This document shows positions 56,303-64,000 of a DNA stretch of 64,000 nt, one piece after another. The DNA is from JANMZO01 sp963763135 (GTDB lineage: Bacteria; Actinomycetota; Acidimicrobiia; Acidimicrobiales; JANYDT01), in assembly GCA_963763135.1 (NCBI GenBank), contig CAVXNJ010000003.1:400977-464976 (forward strand). The letters run 5' to 3'. The notes beneath the pieces are model-generated. The model made no database searches, had not been told where the DNA came from, and saw only the letters and a list, made by a program, of their open reading frames with translations. The stretch's first letter is position 1. Every line of letters starts with the position of its first letter. Both the position numbers and the translations under genes were made by a program.

Positions 56303-56316
56303 AGTTGCGTCGGGTC

Positions 56317-57750
56317 CTAGCGCGGGGTGACGAGGATCGTGGCGACCGTGGGGTCGTTGGGGCCGACGATCTTGCTTCCGGCGTCCTGGAATCCTCGAAG
56401 CGCGCTCAGAACTTCTGCGGTGAGTGTCTCGCCGGGGACGACGAGCGGGATGCCCGGTGGATAGGGGATGACGTATTCGGCGCAGGTGCGTCCGGTGGCG
56501 TCGGCCACGGACACCGACTCCGTGGGCGAGTTCAGTGCAGCGCGTGGCGTGAGTGGGCTCGGGGGAACCGGGGGCAGGGCAACCGCTTTCTGCGGGATGG
56601 CTGAAGGTGTGTCGGCATCGGATTTCGCCAGGTTGGAAACAGCGTTGATCAGAATGTCGAAGGTTTCGTCGGTGTCACCAACGGTAAGTGAGCATACGAT
56701 TCGCTTGAAGTCGGCCAACTCGACATGGACCCGCTCGTGATCGCGCAACCACTGTGCGGCGGAGAAGCCCGAGTGTCCGAGTTGGGTGACGTCGATGACG
56801 AGCTTCGTCGGATCACCTCCGGGTGTCGCCAGGATCGAGAGGCCGTTGACCGATCCCAAGGCAGCGGCCGCTCGTTGACTCAGCTCGACGGCGTTCGCAA
56901 TGTCGGTGCGCCCTTCGCCACGAAGGTGCTCGGCAGCCAGGTCGAGCGACATGCTGAGCAGCACGCTGGGCGACGACGACTGCAGCATGGCCAGGCTGCG
57001 GGCGATGCGGGCCGGGTCGGCCTTGGATCCTTCCCGCACGTGAAGCATTGACGACTGTGTAAGCGCGCTTAGTGTCTTGTGGGTGGACTGGATGACGATG
57101 TCGGCGCCCTCGTGCAATGCCGACTGCGGAAGGTCGGGATGGAAGCCGAAGTGGGAGCCGTGGGCTTCGTCGACGATCAGGACCGCACCGGTCTGCTCGG
57201 CCAATTCCACATAGGGAGCGAGGTCGCAGGCCATGCCGTAGTAGTTCGGCCGGGTGATGTGGATGACTGCGAGTCGGTCGGGGAGTGACGCACGGGTAGG
57301 CGGTTCGGCAAGAAACCATCCGTCGTTGACCCTGTCGTGGACCATCGGAATGTAGAGCGGGGTGGCACCGGCCAGAACGGTGCCGGTGTACACGCTGCGG
57401 TGTGATCCGCGGAGCATGAGGACGTGGTCGCCGTCGCCCGCGTACGCCGTGATGGCCGAGAGGTTGCCGCCAGTCGACCCGTTCACCAGAAAGAACGTGC
57501 GGCCGGCCCCGAACACTTCAGCGGCGCGGGACTGCGCCCGCTGTAACGATCCACCCGGTGCGTGCAGGTAGTCGAAGCCACCCATTTCGCTCACGTCGGC
57601 ATGGAGAATCTGATCGCCGAACACCTCGCGGGTCAGCGGGTGAACGCCGCCACGTTGCTTGTGACCAGGCATATGGTACGAAGCAACTTCACCTCGATAG
57701 TACGCGCGCAGATCTTCGACGAGGGACGGAACTGGGAATTGGTCGTTCAT
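56317..57750 (-). CDS. Orn/Lys/Arg decarboxylase family, type I fold
   Basis: It has 477 residues. The opening ASYHMPGHKQRGG, HADVSEMGGFDYLHAPGG, FFLVNGSTGGNLSAI and HRSVYTGTVLAGATPLYI blocks are typical. VDEAHGSHFGFHPDLP precedes the PLP Lys in QSTHKTLSALTQSSMLH. Members decarboxylate lysine, arginine or ornithine to diamines or agmatine. The gene lies downstream of an EctB-type aminotransferase, with a terminator between. A TAAGCGCGCTTA palindrome lies on the LSAL codons at 57060-57071. Confidence 0.92.
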   Translation of the reverse strand: MNDQFPVPSLVEDLRAYYRGEVASYHMPGHKQRGGVHPLTREVFGDQILHADVSEMGGFDYLHAPGGSLQRAQSRAAEVFGAGRTFFLVNGSTGGNLSAITAYAGDGDHVLMLRGSHRSVYTGTVLAGATPLYIPMVHDRVNDGWFLAEPPTRASLPDRLAVIHITRPNYYGMACDLAPYVELAEQTGAVLIVDEAHGSHFGFHPDLPQSALHEGADIVIQSTHKTLSALTQSSMLHVREGSKADPARIARSLAMLQSSSPSVLLSMSLDLAAEHLRGEGRTDIANAVELSQRAAAALGSVNGLSILATPGGDPTKLVIDVTQLGHSGFSAAQWLRDHERVHVELADFKRIVCSLTVGDTDETFDILINAVSNLAKSDADTPSAIPQKAVALPPVPPSPLTPRAALNSPTESVSVADATGRTCAEYVIPYPPGIPLVVPGETLTAEVLSALRGFQDAGSKIVGPNDPTVATILVTPR

Positions 57751-57808
57751 GTGTGGTGACTACCGGAGGTGCGTTGGGTGCGGGGACGGCGTTGCGTGTC
57801 AGAAAAGA

Positions 57809-57840
57809 CAACGAGCCGAACCTGGGGGCTCGGCTCGTTG
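57809..57840 (-). terminator. Intrinsic terminator after the aminotransferase gene
   Basis: CAACGAGCCGA and TCGGCTCGTTG form a perfect 11-bp stem. On the minus strand it is followed by TCTTTTCT within 5 bp. It lies 35 bp after the aminotransferase stop and separates it from the decarboxylase gene. Confidence 0.85.
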
Positions 57841-57875
57841 CTATTCAGATGGGTTGTGGTGCTGGAGTTGGTGAC

Positions 57876-59216
57876 TCAGGCGGCGTCTAGCGTATCGAGG
57901 CAGCGCTTGAGCGCGCTGGCGATACGGGTGAGGCCGTCGTCGAGTTGTTCCGATGTGATGGTGAGCGGCGGAAGCAGCTTCAACACAGTGTCGTTGCGGC
58001 CGACTCGCTCGATGATGAGGAAGTCGTCGAAGCACTGACGTGACACGGCCTTGGCGAAGGCTCCGGTCGGATCGATGCCGGCCAGGTCGATGCCCCAGAT
58101 GAGCCCGAGCCCGCGGGTGGTGATCCGGTCGTCGAGCGGCTCGATGATCGCGTGCATCGCTGCGGCGACCTGCTGCTCGTGGCCGGCGGTGCGGGTGGCG
58201 AACTCGTCGTCGACGAACAGCTCCAGTGCCTCGGCCGCCGTAACGAACGCGAGCTGGTTGCCTCGGAACGTACCGGTGTGCTCGGCCGGTTTCCAGATGT
58301 CGAGCTCCGGCTTCATGAGCACCAGCGACATCGGCATGCCCAGGCCGCCGATGGACTTCGACACCGTCACGATGTCGGGGATGATCCCGGCCCGTTCGAA
58401 GCTGAAGAAGGGACCACTGCGACCGCAGCCGGTTTGGATCTCGTCGACGATCAGCACGATGTCGAACTCGGTGCAGATCTCTCGGAGCTCCTGTAGCCAC
58501 TCGACGGGAGCGATCGTGATGCCGCCCTCGGCCTGGACCGTCTCCAGAATGATTGCCGCCGGTACCTCGATGCCCGAGTGACCGTCTTCAAGAACCATCC
58601 GAAGATATGCGTGCGTATCAATGTTGTTATCGGGATTCGGGAAGGGCAGGAACGTGGTGTCGTGCAAACCGACGCCGGCACCGGCACGGTGTTCACGGTT
58701 CGCTGTAGCGGCGAGGCCGCCCAGCGAGTGGCCGTGGTAGCCGCCCATGTAGCTGAACACGCCGGTGCGTCCCTTCGCCTTGCGGGCGATCTTCAATGCG
58801 GCTTCGACGGCATTAGCACCGGTCGGGCCAGTGAACTGCACCTTGTAGGGCAGATTGCGGGGGGCGAGGATAAGGCGCTCGAACGTTTCGAGGAAGCGGG
58901 TCTTCGCTTGGGTGTGGAGGTCGAGTCCGTGAGTGATGCCATCGGCCATCACGTAGTCGACCAGAGCCTGCTTTAGACGGGGGTGGTTATGCCCGTAGTT
59001 CAGGGCTCCTGCACCGGCAAAGAAATCAAGGTACACACGTCCTTGCGAGTCGGTCAGCTCAGAGCCTGTGCCCGACGCGAATTCTGTGGGAAACGACCGA
59101 CAATACGACCGGACATTGGATTCCCGGCGTTCGTAGATCTCGGGGGCGGTCGTTGCTGCTTGAGAAGCGGTGTGACCTTCTGGGGTTCCATCGATGACGT
59201 TCACTGCACCTATCAC
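57876..59216 (-). CDS. ectB: Diaminobutyrate--2-oxoglutarate aminotransferase (EctB-like)
   Basis: This class III aminotransferase has 446 residues from GTG 59216. It opens with ESNVRSYCRSFPTEF, the EctB hallmark, and contains QFTGPTGANAVEAALKIARK, YHGHSLGGLAATAN and LIVDEIQTGCGRSGPFFSFE. The PLP Lys is in VTVSKSIGGLGMP. It makes 2,4-diaminobutyrate from aspartate semialdehyde. ectA and ectC are not beside it, so it may serve another diamine pathway or a dispersed ectoine set. It ends with a strong terminator. Confidence 0.92.
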   Translation of the reverse strand: MIGAVNVIDGTPEGHTASQAATTAPEIYERRESNVRSYCRSFPTEFASGTGSELTDSQGRVYLDFFAGAGALNYGHNHPRLKQALVDYVMADGITHGLDLHTQAKTRFLETFERLILAPRNLPYKVQFTGPTGANAVEAALKIARKAKGRTGVFSYMGGYHGHSLGGLAATANREHRAGAGVGLHDTTFLPFPNPDNNIDTHAYLRMVLEDGHSGIEVPAAIILETVQAEGGITIAPVEWLQELREICTEFDIVLIVDEIQTGCGRSGPFFSFERAGIIPDIVTVSKSIGGLGMPMSLVLMKPELDIWKPAEHTGTFRGNQLAFVTAAEALELFVDDEFATRTAGHEQQVAAAMHAIIEPLDDRITTRGLGLIWGIDLAGIDPTGAFAKAVSRQCFDDFLIIERVGRNDTVLKLLPPLTITSEQLDDGLTRIASALKRCLDTLDAA

Positions 59217-59505
59217 GGCCTTTCGTATAGAGGGACGAAGCGCAAAAACTTAGTACGCAATCCCGGCTTACGGGAAACATACCCGAAACGTTCATCGGCA
59301 CTACCACCCCGATACTTGATAAGTCTGAACCGACATTCAGAAGATGTTTCCCCGCAAGCGGCCTGACCTGCCCCGTTTCACTTCTGATCGTCAGTGAACC
59401 GGGCGGTCGGCTCGACCACGCACGGCGTCAGGGGTCGAACCGGCCGCATCAACCCGTCGCGAGGCATGGTCTGGTGCGCTAGCGTGTGCGCCCGAAGTAG
59501 TTGTA

Positions 59506-59580
59506 CGGGCTGTAGCGCAGCTTGGTTAGCGCGCTTGACTGGGGGTCAAGAGGTCGTGGGTTCAAATCCCGCCAGCCCGA
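59506..59580 (+). tRNA. tRNA-Pro (anticodon GGG)
   Basis: The acceptor CGGGCTG pairs with CAGCCCG, the D stem GCGC/GCGC is normal, and the anticodon stem CTTGA/TCAAG holds the loop CTGGGGG (anticodon GGG). The T arm is GTGGG-TTCAAAT-CCCGC with discriminator A. CCA is not encoded; CAAAGAAACC follows. The foreign-looking region starts right after the tRNA. Confidence 0.95.
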
Positions 59581-59652
59581 CAAAGAAACCGCAGTTCAGA
59601 GGGGGTAAAGACCTCCAAGCGGAGCGGATTGAACATCGAGGTGTAGCCAGAG

Positions 59653-59667
59653 GTGTAGCCAACAGCT
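59653..59667 (+). repeat. Left target-site duplication of the IS element
   Basis: GTGTAGCCAACAGCT is repeated exactly at 61394-61408, on the other side of the insertion. A 15-bp duplication of this kind is strong evidence for transposition. Confidence 0.88.
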
Positions 59668-61393
59668 TGTGCTGTCCCGGTTCATGCTTGACAGTGTGAT
59701 TCCGGTTCCTGGTTGACACTTTGCTGACAGGTCCGGTTCCTGGTTTACAGGTGTTCCGGTTCCTGTTTGACAGTGGGGGTCCTTGTTTGGGCTGGTTTCT
59801 CCTTCTTCGATGGTGAGCGTCCGCGTTCATTTGCCCCGGAGGAGGCCGCTTGTGTTGGTGGAGCTCAATGCTGTGGAACAACGTCTGAAAGCTGTTCTCG
59901 AAGTCCTCGATGGCGCGTCGGTCACCGATGTCGCCCGCCGTTATGAAGTCACTCGGCAGTCGGTGCATAACTGGCTGCGACGCCACGCTGTCGACGGGTT
60001 CAAAGGACTCGTTGACCAGCCGTCTCGGCCGTTGTCGTGTCCGCATCAGATGCCGCCCGAGGTGGAAGCGTTGATCGTGGACTGGCGACGCGCTGATGGC
60101 GGGTTGGGTCCGATCTCGATCGTGAACCGGCTCCGTGATGCCAGGGTGGTGCCGTTGCCGGGTCGTTCGTCGGTGTATCGGTGTCTGGTCCGCCACAACC
60201 TCGTGGTCCCGGTAGCCCGGAAACGTAAACGTGAGGATTACGTGCGTTGGGAACGATCGAAAGCGATGGAACTGTGGCAGATGGACATCGTTGGTGGCGT
60301 GAAGATCCGTGATGGTTCGGAGGCGAAGATCGTGTCCGGGATCGATGACCACTCGAGATACATCATCTCGGCGCATGTCGTCGAACGTGCAACGGCCCGT
60401 CCGACGTGTGACGCGTTGGTGAAAGCTATGCGTACCTATGGTGTCCCGGAACAGATCCTGACGGACAACGGCAAGGTGTTCACGGGCCGGTTCGGTCCGG
60501 GCACTGGTGAAGTGTTGTTTGACCGGATCTGTCGGGAGAACGGGATCAAACACATCCTGACCGCGCCACGGTCGCCGACGACGACCGGCAAGATTGAGCG
60601 GTGGCATCGCACGATGCGTGAACGGTTCCTGACCGGCAAAGTCTTCGACTCGATCGACGACGCACAGGCCCAGTTGGATGCGTGGGTGCGGTCGTATAAC
60701 GAGGATCGGCCGCATCAATCGATCGGGAACGTGCCACCAATCAAACGCTTCGAGCTCCGTGCGATCACCGCGGAGAACCCTCGACCGAAACCGACCGTTG
60801 CCGATGCTGATCCGGCCGGTTCGATGCCGGCCGGCGCTACCCGGCGGGTGTCGCGTAAGGGCACGGTGTCGTTTGGTGCGGCGTCGTATGCGGTTGGGCG
60901 GCCGCACGTCGGGCTCGATGTGGTGTTGGTCATGGACCGCAAACTCGTCCAGATCTACCACGACGGGGTCCTGATCCGCACCCACGCTCGTAGGCACGCC
61001 CGGCGAAACAAGCAGCTGCGTTGTACCGGCAAACCAAACCGAAACCCGCACCAGCCGCAGCGACTGTCGGTTCGTCGTCAGCGACGTTTGTGTCAGTGAC
61101 CCGGAAGGTGGATTCGTCGGGGAACGTGTGTTTCGCCGGGGAGAACTACTACGTCGGTGTCAAGTACAAGCGCCGTCAGGTTCAGGTTGCGGTCGTTGGT
61201 GACCGGGTGGAGATCAGTGTTGGGAAACATCTCATACGTTCCCACCCGGCCCGTCATGACCGAACCCGTGAACACGGTGCCCTCGCCAACCCCGGCGGAA
61301 GAGCCCGACGAACCAACGCCGCCTAGCAAACCCCTCACCAGCTGTAAAACACGTACCGGAACCCAACCGTAAAACGGGTACCGGGACTTGACA
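59668..61393 (+). mobile_element. IS481-family insertion sequence, 1726 bp
   Basis: The left end TGTGCTGTCCCGGT and the complement of the right end TGTCAAGTCCCGGT form imperfect terminal repeats, flanked by a 15-bp duplication. Near the left end the motif CCGGTTCMTG followed by TTGACA-like sequence occurs four times (59677-59777), and two related copies lie inside the right end. These would be transposase sites. The element carries one transposase gene in two frames. Confidence 0.88.
59810..61326 (+). CDS. IS481-type transposase, interrupted by a frameshift
   Basis: The first part starts at ATG 59810 (59783 also open). It has an N-terminal HTH (ASVTDVARRYEVTRQSVHNWLRRH) and the DDE core: WQMDIVGG, LTDNGKVFTG and TTTGKIERWHRT. 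The reading leaves frame near 61005. Moving to the frame used by 61015-61326 restores the family's end (KQAALYRQTKPKPAPA, then VTRKVDSSGNVCFAGENYYVG, finishing GGRARRTNAA). The whole span is 1517 bp (3n+2), so one base is missing; the repaired protein would have about 505 residues. The usual IS481 C-terminus has this duplicated beta domain. The element may be inactive. Confidence 0.88.
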
Positions 61394-61745
61394 GTGTAGC
61401 CAACAGCTTCGAGGTGTAGCCAAAGTGCCACCACGGGCGAGTGAGCGGGCCATCCTTTACCCGATGGAGGGTGTTGACATCGCCGCACCCGGTTGGGAGG
61501 TCCGGGGGCGATGCAGGTTGGCGAACCGGGAGCCCTAGCCCTTGGTCAGCCGCTTTTAGCTTGTCGTTCGCGACGGGTGAAGGTTTCCCAGGCGTAGTGG
61601 TGCTCGTGGTCGAGGTCGTGGTCGTGGTGCTCGTGGTCGGCGACCGCGTGACGACCATGGCGACGGGGCCGAGGATCAGGGTGACAACGGCACACCAGGC
61701 CATAACGAGCGCGGCGAACCCTTCGGGGGTAAGGTGTTTTTTCAA
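61335..61745 (-). CDS. Small membrane protein with Thr-rich tail, end altered by the IS insertion
   Basis: The frame starts at TTG 61745 and gives 136 residues. A basic start (KKHLTPEG) is followed by one hydrophobic helix (ALVMAWCAVVTLILGPVAMVV) and a Thr/Ser run (about 20 residues of T, S). After that the sequence has no clear family. The last ~20 codons lie in the target duplication and the IS itself, so the natural C-terminus is lost or was never coding. The start codon and weak ribosome site lower confidence. Confidence 0.45.
   Translation of the reverse strand: MKKHLTPEGFAALVMAWCAVVTLILGPVAMVVTRSPTTSTTTTTSTTSTTTPGKPSPVANDKLKAADQGLGLPVRQPASPPDLPTGCGDVNTLHRVKDGPLTRPWWHFGYTSKLLATLSSPGTRFTVGFRYVFYSW
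61394..61408 (+). repeat. Right target-site duplication of the IS element
   Basis: This is the exact partner of 59653-59667, separated from it by the 1726-bp insertion. Confidence 0.88.
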
Positions 61746-62376
61746 TTGAACTGACCTGCTTCTGTGAGAGGTTGCGGCGATGTTTGGAACACCCTCACGG
61801 TCCTACCCGTGAGGGTGTTTTGTTGCTGAGACAAGTCTGGAGCGCGGGGTTTGACTTTTCGCGCCCCCAACCCGGTTTTGTTGGGTCCCGGCCCCGTGTG
61901 GGGTCGATTCCGGCCACTATGCCCAATTTGTCGACACAAAACCGGGATGGGGGGTTCGCGCATGACATCAGTGTTTTGGTATACACGGTACCCCCACATC
62001 GAGGTTACGGGACGGGGTAGTCGGACGGACGCACGCGGTCGAGGGTACGGGTTGTGGATTGTGGAAAGCACCGCGTTACGCCAGTTCAGGCCCGCGTTAG
62101 AGCCCCGGTGGTTCCGGGGTTGGTCACCGTCGGCCCTGTCGTACCGGCGTGAGTCGGGCAACGTGAACGGGACCCGGGGCGCGTGGTGGCAGGGCTCCGG
62201 GCACCGGTAGCTCACTCGCCGGACGAGAAGCATGGTTCGCCGCGAGCAAATCGAGCAGGCGACCTTGGCTCTGTGCACCGAGCGTGACGCCAGTGGACCG
62301 GGGAGAAACGGACCGTTGGCGCAGGTGGCCGTCATCGGTCGGATAGCCGAGGCTCGACCGCCGGGCGAAAGAACTG
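61746..62376. other. Mostly non-coding stretch of the tRNA-Pro element
   Basis: The region holds a strong hairpin (61788-61822) and several short open frames with no convincing start or family. The best is 62232-62450 (+), 72 residues starting MVRREQIEQATLALC, which overlaps the convergent gene and is not supported further. GC content stays high, so the DNA is not obviously foreign. Confidence 0.4.
61788..61822 (+). terminator. Strong stem-loop with T tract
   Basis: AACACCCTCACGG and CCGTGAGGGTGTT form a perfect 13-bp stem around TCCTAC, followed by TTGTT on the plus strand. It looks like a plus-strand terminator, but no supported plus-strand gene ends just before it, so it may end an unrecognised RNA. 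It could instead lie in the leader of the minus-strand gene starting at 61745. Confidence 0.65.
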
Positions 62377-63123
62377 TCAGGCGGCAGGCGTCCGAGGTTT
62401 GGCGTATTCCTGCCAGTCAGCTGCGAGCCTGGCGTTCTTCGGGTCGGTGACCTTCACCGGCTGCCGGGCCGCTGCCGCTGCGTTCCAAGTGGCCTCAGTG
62501 GCAACGAGTCCTCGAACATCATCGGCACCGTTCAGGCCAGGCGTGAACCGGCCATCAATAAGCGCGCAGAACATATTGGCGGGGGAGGCTTCGACGACAC
62601 CACGAGCGAGAGAAATCAAACGGCCTTCGCTGGTCGGGTTCAGCCACACGATCCACCTGCTCTTTGCGACTTCGGGCGGGTAATACTTCGCCTCGGTCAG
62701 CTTGGCCACGACGATGCCGATGTTCTGCAAGACATCGAGTTCCGCGACCCATGCGGCGTAACTTTCAGCGATCCCGGCTCCACCTGATCGAAGCGACTTC
62801 GGTTCGGGTGCAGGTCCAACGACCCGCATTGCGGCCACGAGTCGTTCGACTGCCAACTGGGCAACGACCCGGCACGAGTCGACGATCTCCGGTGCCACGC
62901 TCAGGATCGCCGCACGTTCACGACGAGCGAAGGCCGGTGCCAGTTCGTTCCGCAAGAGCCCGATGACGGCACGCTCAGAACGACTGACAGCTGCGGCCCT
63001 GACGCGCTTCACGCAATCCTCAGCGGCCGATGCGGGGTTCGCTACAAACTCGGCCAGCCCGCTTTCGAAGTTGGCAACCGAAGCCTCGTAGACCAGTTCG
63101 TTTGCTCTGGCCACGGCCACCAT
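62377..63123 (-). CDS. Hypothetical helical protein of the tRNA-Pro element
   Basis: From ATG 63123 it has 248 residues, rich in Ala, Glu, Val and Arg, probably helical (ANELVYEASVANFESGLAEFV, then CVKRVRAAAVSRSERAVIGLL). A more conserved-looking segment is YAAWVAELDVLQNIGIVV followed by SRWIVWLNPTSEGRLISLARG. No family is recognised. A better start may be ATG 63169, which has a GGGAGA site and joins this frame if one C of the CCCCCC run near 63131 is dropped. Context suggests a phage- or ICE-type cargo gene. Confidence 0.65.
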   Translation of the reverse strand: MVAVARANELVYEASVANFESGLAEFVANPASAAEDCVKRVRAAAVSRSERAVIGLLRNELAPAFARRERAAILSVAPEIVDSCRVVAQLAVERLVAAMRVVGPAPEPKSLRSGGAGIAESYAAWVAELDVLQNIGIVVAKLTEAKYYPPEVAKSRWIVWLNPTSEGRLISLARGVVEASPANMFCALIDGRFTPGLNGADDVRGLVATEATWNAAAAARQPVKVTDPKNARLAADWQEYAKPRTPAA

Positions 63124-63178
63124 GATGGACGGGGGGTTCGATTCCCAATTTGCTAAGTCCGCGTTGCATGTTGTCTCC

Positions 63179-63505
63179 CTAGATGTTGGTGGTGATGGTT
63201 TCGAGGCGGCCAAGTTCACGGCCGATGATCGCCCGCAGGCTCTGGTCATCGCCGACGGGGGTGCTTGCCTCGTTCATGGCTCGCAGGTCCTCTCGGGCCA
63301 AATAGGCCGCCTCTAGTTCGATCCTGGCGAGTTCGCGCTCACGGTTCGTCGCGATCTCGGTGGCGTGGTGGATTGCGCAGAGATGTTCGCCACCTTCGAT
63401 TGCATTCCGTGCGATGTCGGCGACGGTAGTAGCGCAGGAACATCCGGGCGGCTGGCCGTTCAGCGTTCGTCGGAGGGTATCGGCGACTGACGGAACGAAG
63501 GCCAT
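63179..63505 (-). CDS. Hypothetical protein, upstream partner of the helical protein
   Basis: The protein has 108 residues from ATG 63505. It has Cys/His positions (GCSCATTV, HLCAIHHATEIA) that could bind metal and a helical second half rich in Arg, Glu and Leu. It ends 9 bp before the proposed ATG 63169 of the next gene, so the two are likely coupled. No family recognised. Confidence 0.6.
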   Translation of the reverse strand: MAFVPSVADTLRRTLNGQPPGCSCATTVADIARNAIEGGEHLCAIHHATEIATNRERELARIELEAAYLAREDLRAMNEASTPVGDDQSLRAIIGRELGRLETITTNI

Positions 63506-63647
63506 GCGGTCAGCGTAGACCTTGGATCATACGTGCGCATACAAAATACTTATCCCTTTTTCGCGTTGCCCGCCATTGCCAAAAAGAACTCTTGGAGAGT
63601 TTATGAAAAGATGTCCGCTATGGCTTGCGCAACGCGGAGATGACTCC

Positions 63648-64000
63648 ATGCAACGGTTCGACCTTTTCTTGGCGCAGCGGTGGACCCTTGATCCTTTCCG
63701 GGAACCGGGCGCTGTGCGGTGGGCACTTGTAGGCCTGCTCGTGGGGGGAGTCATCGGGGTGGTGATTGATAGGCTTTTTGATAAGAAGCGGCGCAATTCG
63801 CCGAAAGCCCTAAGCCAGTTAGTGGCACCCGTGCTTTTCTTCGGCCTTGTCGGAGCATCATTTGGATTGGATCACGCCGCCACGCTGGAGGGTCGGCGCA
63901 AGGATGCGCAGCGGCGAAATGAAAGCGCCTGCAACGCTCTCCGAGCTTTTGTTCTGGAGTTGCCGGCCGACTCGAAATACTCGAGCCGGGATGACACCCT
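63648..64000 (+). CDS. Membrane protein, cut by the window edge
   Basis: From ATG 63648 (GGAG site 8 bp upstream; ATG 63603 also in frame) the reading continues to the edge, 117 residues. Two hydrophobic segments (ALVGLLVGGVIGVVIDRLF, then LVAPVLFFGLVGASFGL) are separated by a short basic loop (KKRRNSPK). A charged, Arg-rich helix follows (EGRRKDAQRRNES). Unknown family. It diverges from the hypothetical genes on the minus strand. Confidence 0.7.
   Translation, partial: MQRFDLFLAQRWTLDPFREPGAVRWALVGLLVGGVIGVVIDRLFDKKRRNSPKALSQLVAPVLFFGLVGASFGLDHAATLEGRRKDAQRRNESACNALRAFVLELPADSKYSSRDDT

Noticed and set aside
59546..61051. 501-codon minus-strand frame opposite the transposase
   Set aside because: It starts inside the IS and ends with LAGFEPTTS, the familiar translation of the antisense strand of a tRNA; the plus strand holds the DDE transposase.
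61851..62210. 119-codon plus-strand frame after the terminator hairpin
   Set aside because: Arg/Gly-rich composition, no ribosome site and no recognisable domain.

Overview
This 64 kb window is a high-GC bacterial chromosome segment from an actinobacterium. The order tlyA-nadK-recN-(pyrG)-NUDIX-xerD-scpA-scpB-rluB-...-cmk-...-der is the block known from mycobacteria and other Actinobacteria (tlyA-ppnK-recN ... pyrG-NUDIX-xerD ... scpA-scpB-rluB-cmk-engA). Many GTG starts, 4-bp stop/start overlaps, DUF222-HNH and Excalibur proteins and a cytidylate kinase-acyltransferase fusion also fit. A member of the Acidimicrobiia is a reasonable guess, but no rRNA or marker tree is available here to prove it.

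Layout. 0-2.4 kb: a TetR regulator cut by the window edge, a divergent nitroreductase and an alpha/beta hydrolase. 2.4-9.3 kb: tightly packed housekeeping genes (tlyA, nadK, recN, pyrG, NUDIX, xerD). 9.3-12.2 kb: an inserted nitrogen-oxide module of a YwiC-like membrane protein, a copper nitrite reductase with an extra N-terminal cupredoxin domain and a three-cysteine Rrf2 regulator, with a perfect 9+9 bp inverted repeat in front of the reductase. 12.2-21.1 kb: trpS, scpA (frameshifted), scpB, rluB, a degenerate AAA protein, tyrA, aroA and the cmk-plsC fusion. 21-43 kb: an accessory stretch that separates cmk from der. It holds an HD-domain protein, a DUF222-HNH protein and a secreted amidase. 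A tRNA-Arg follows, whose 3' half is repeated 4.7 kb downstream and so delimits a small island carrying a Baeyer-Villiger monooxygenase and an MFS exporter. Next come an SDR, a serine hydrolase, an alpha/beta hydrolase fused to acylphosphatase, a three-gene SipW-like secretion operon whose signal peptidase carries a pseudokinase-like domain, cobQ, a J-like protein, a P1 peptidase and a DUF2855 protein (frameshifted). 43.4-59.2 kb: ispH, a DUF512 radical-SAM protein, der, a DUF1996 protein, a kinase-like protein with ppa, an acyl-CoA ligase, pyrE, a carboxyltransferase, small secreted or membrane proteins, an XRE/nucleotidyltransferase pair, a type I amino-acid decarboxylase and an EctB-type aminotransferase. 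59.5-64 kb: a tRNA-Pro followed by what looks like an integrated element, interrupted by an IS481-family insertion with a 15-bp target duplication, then unknown genes running off the edge.

The most unusual content is (a) the SipW-like operon with a pseudokinase-signal peptidase fusion, (b) the cupredoxin-NirK/Rrf2/YwiC module with its operator, (c) the 4.7 kb tRNA-bounded island, (d) several unusual fusions and degenerate enzymes, and (e) recurring palindromes, including a TAAGCGCGCTTA-like motif embedded in coding sequence. Three clear single-base frameshifts (scpA, the DUF2855 gene, the transposase) and one possible one (the gene at 62.4-63.2 kb) suggest either real decay or residual indel errors in the assembly. 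All functions are inferred from reading the translated sequence; no database search was run.
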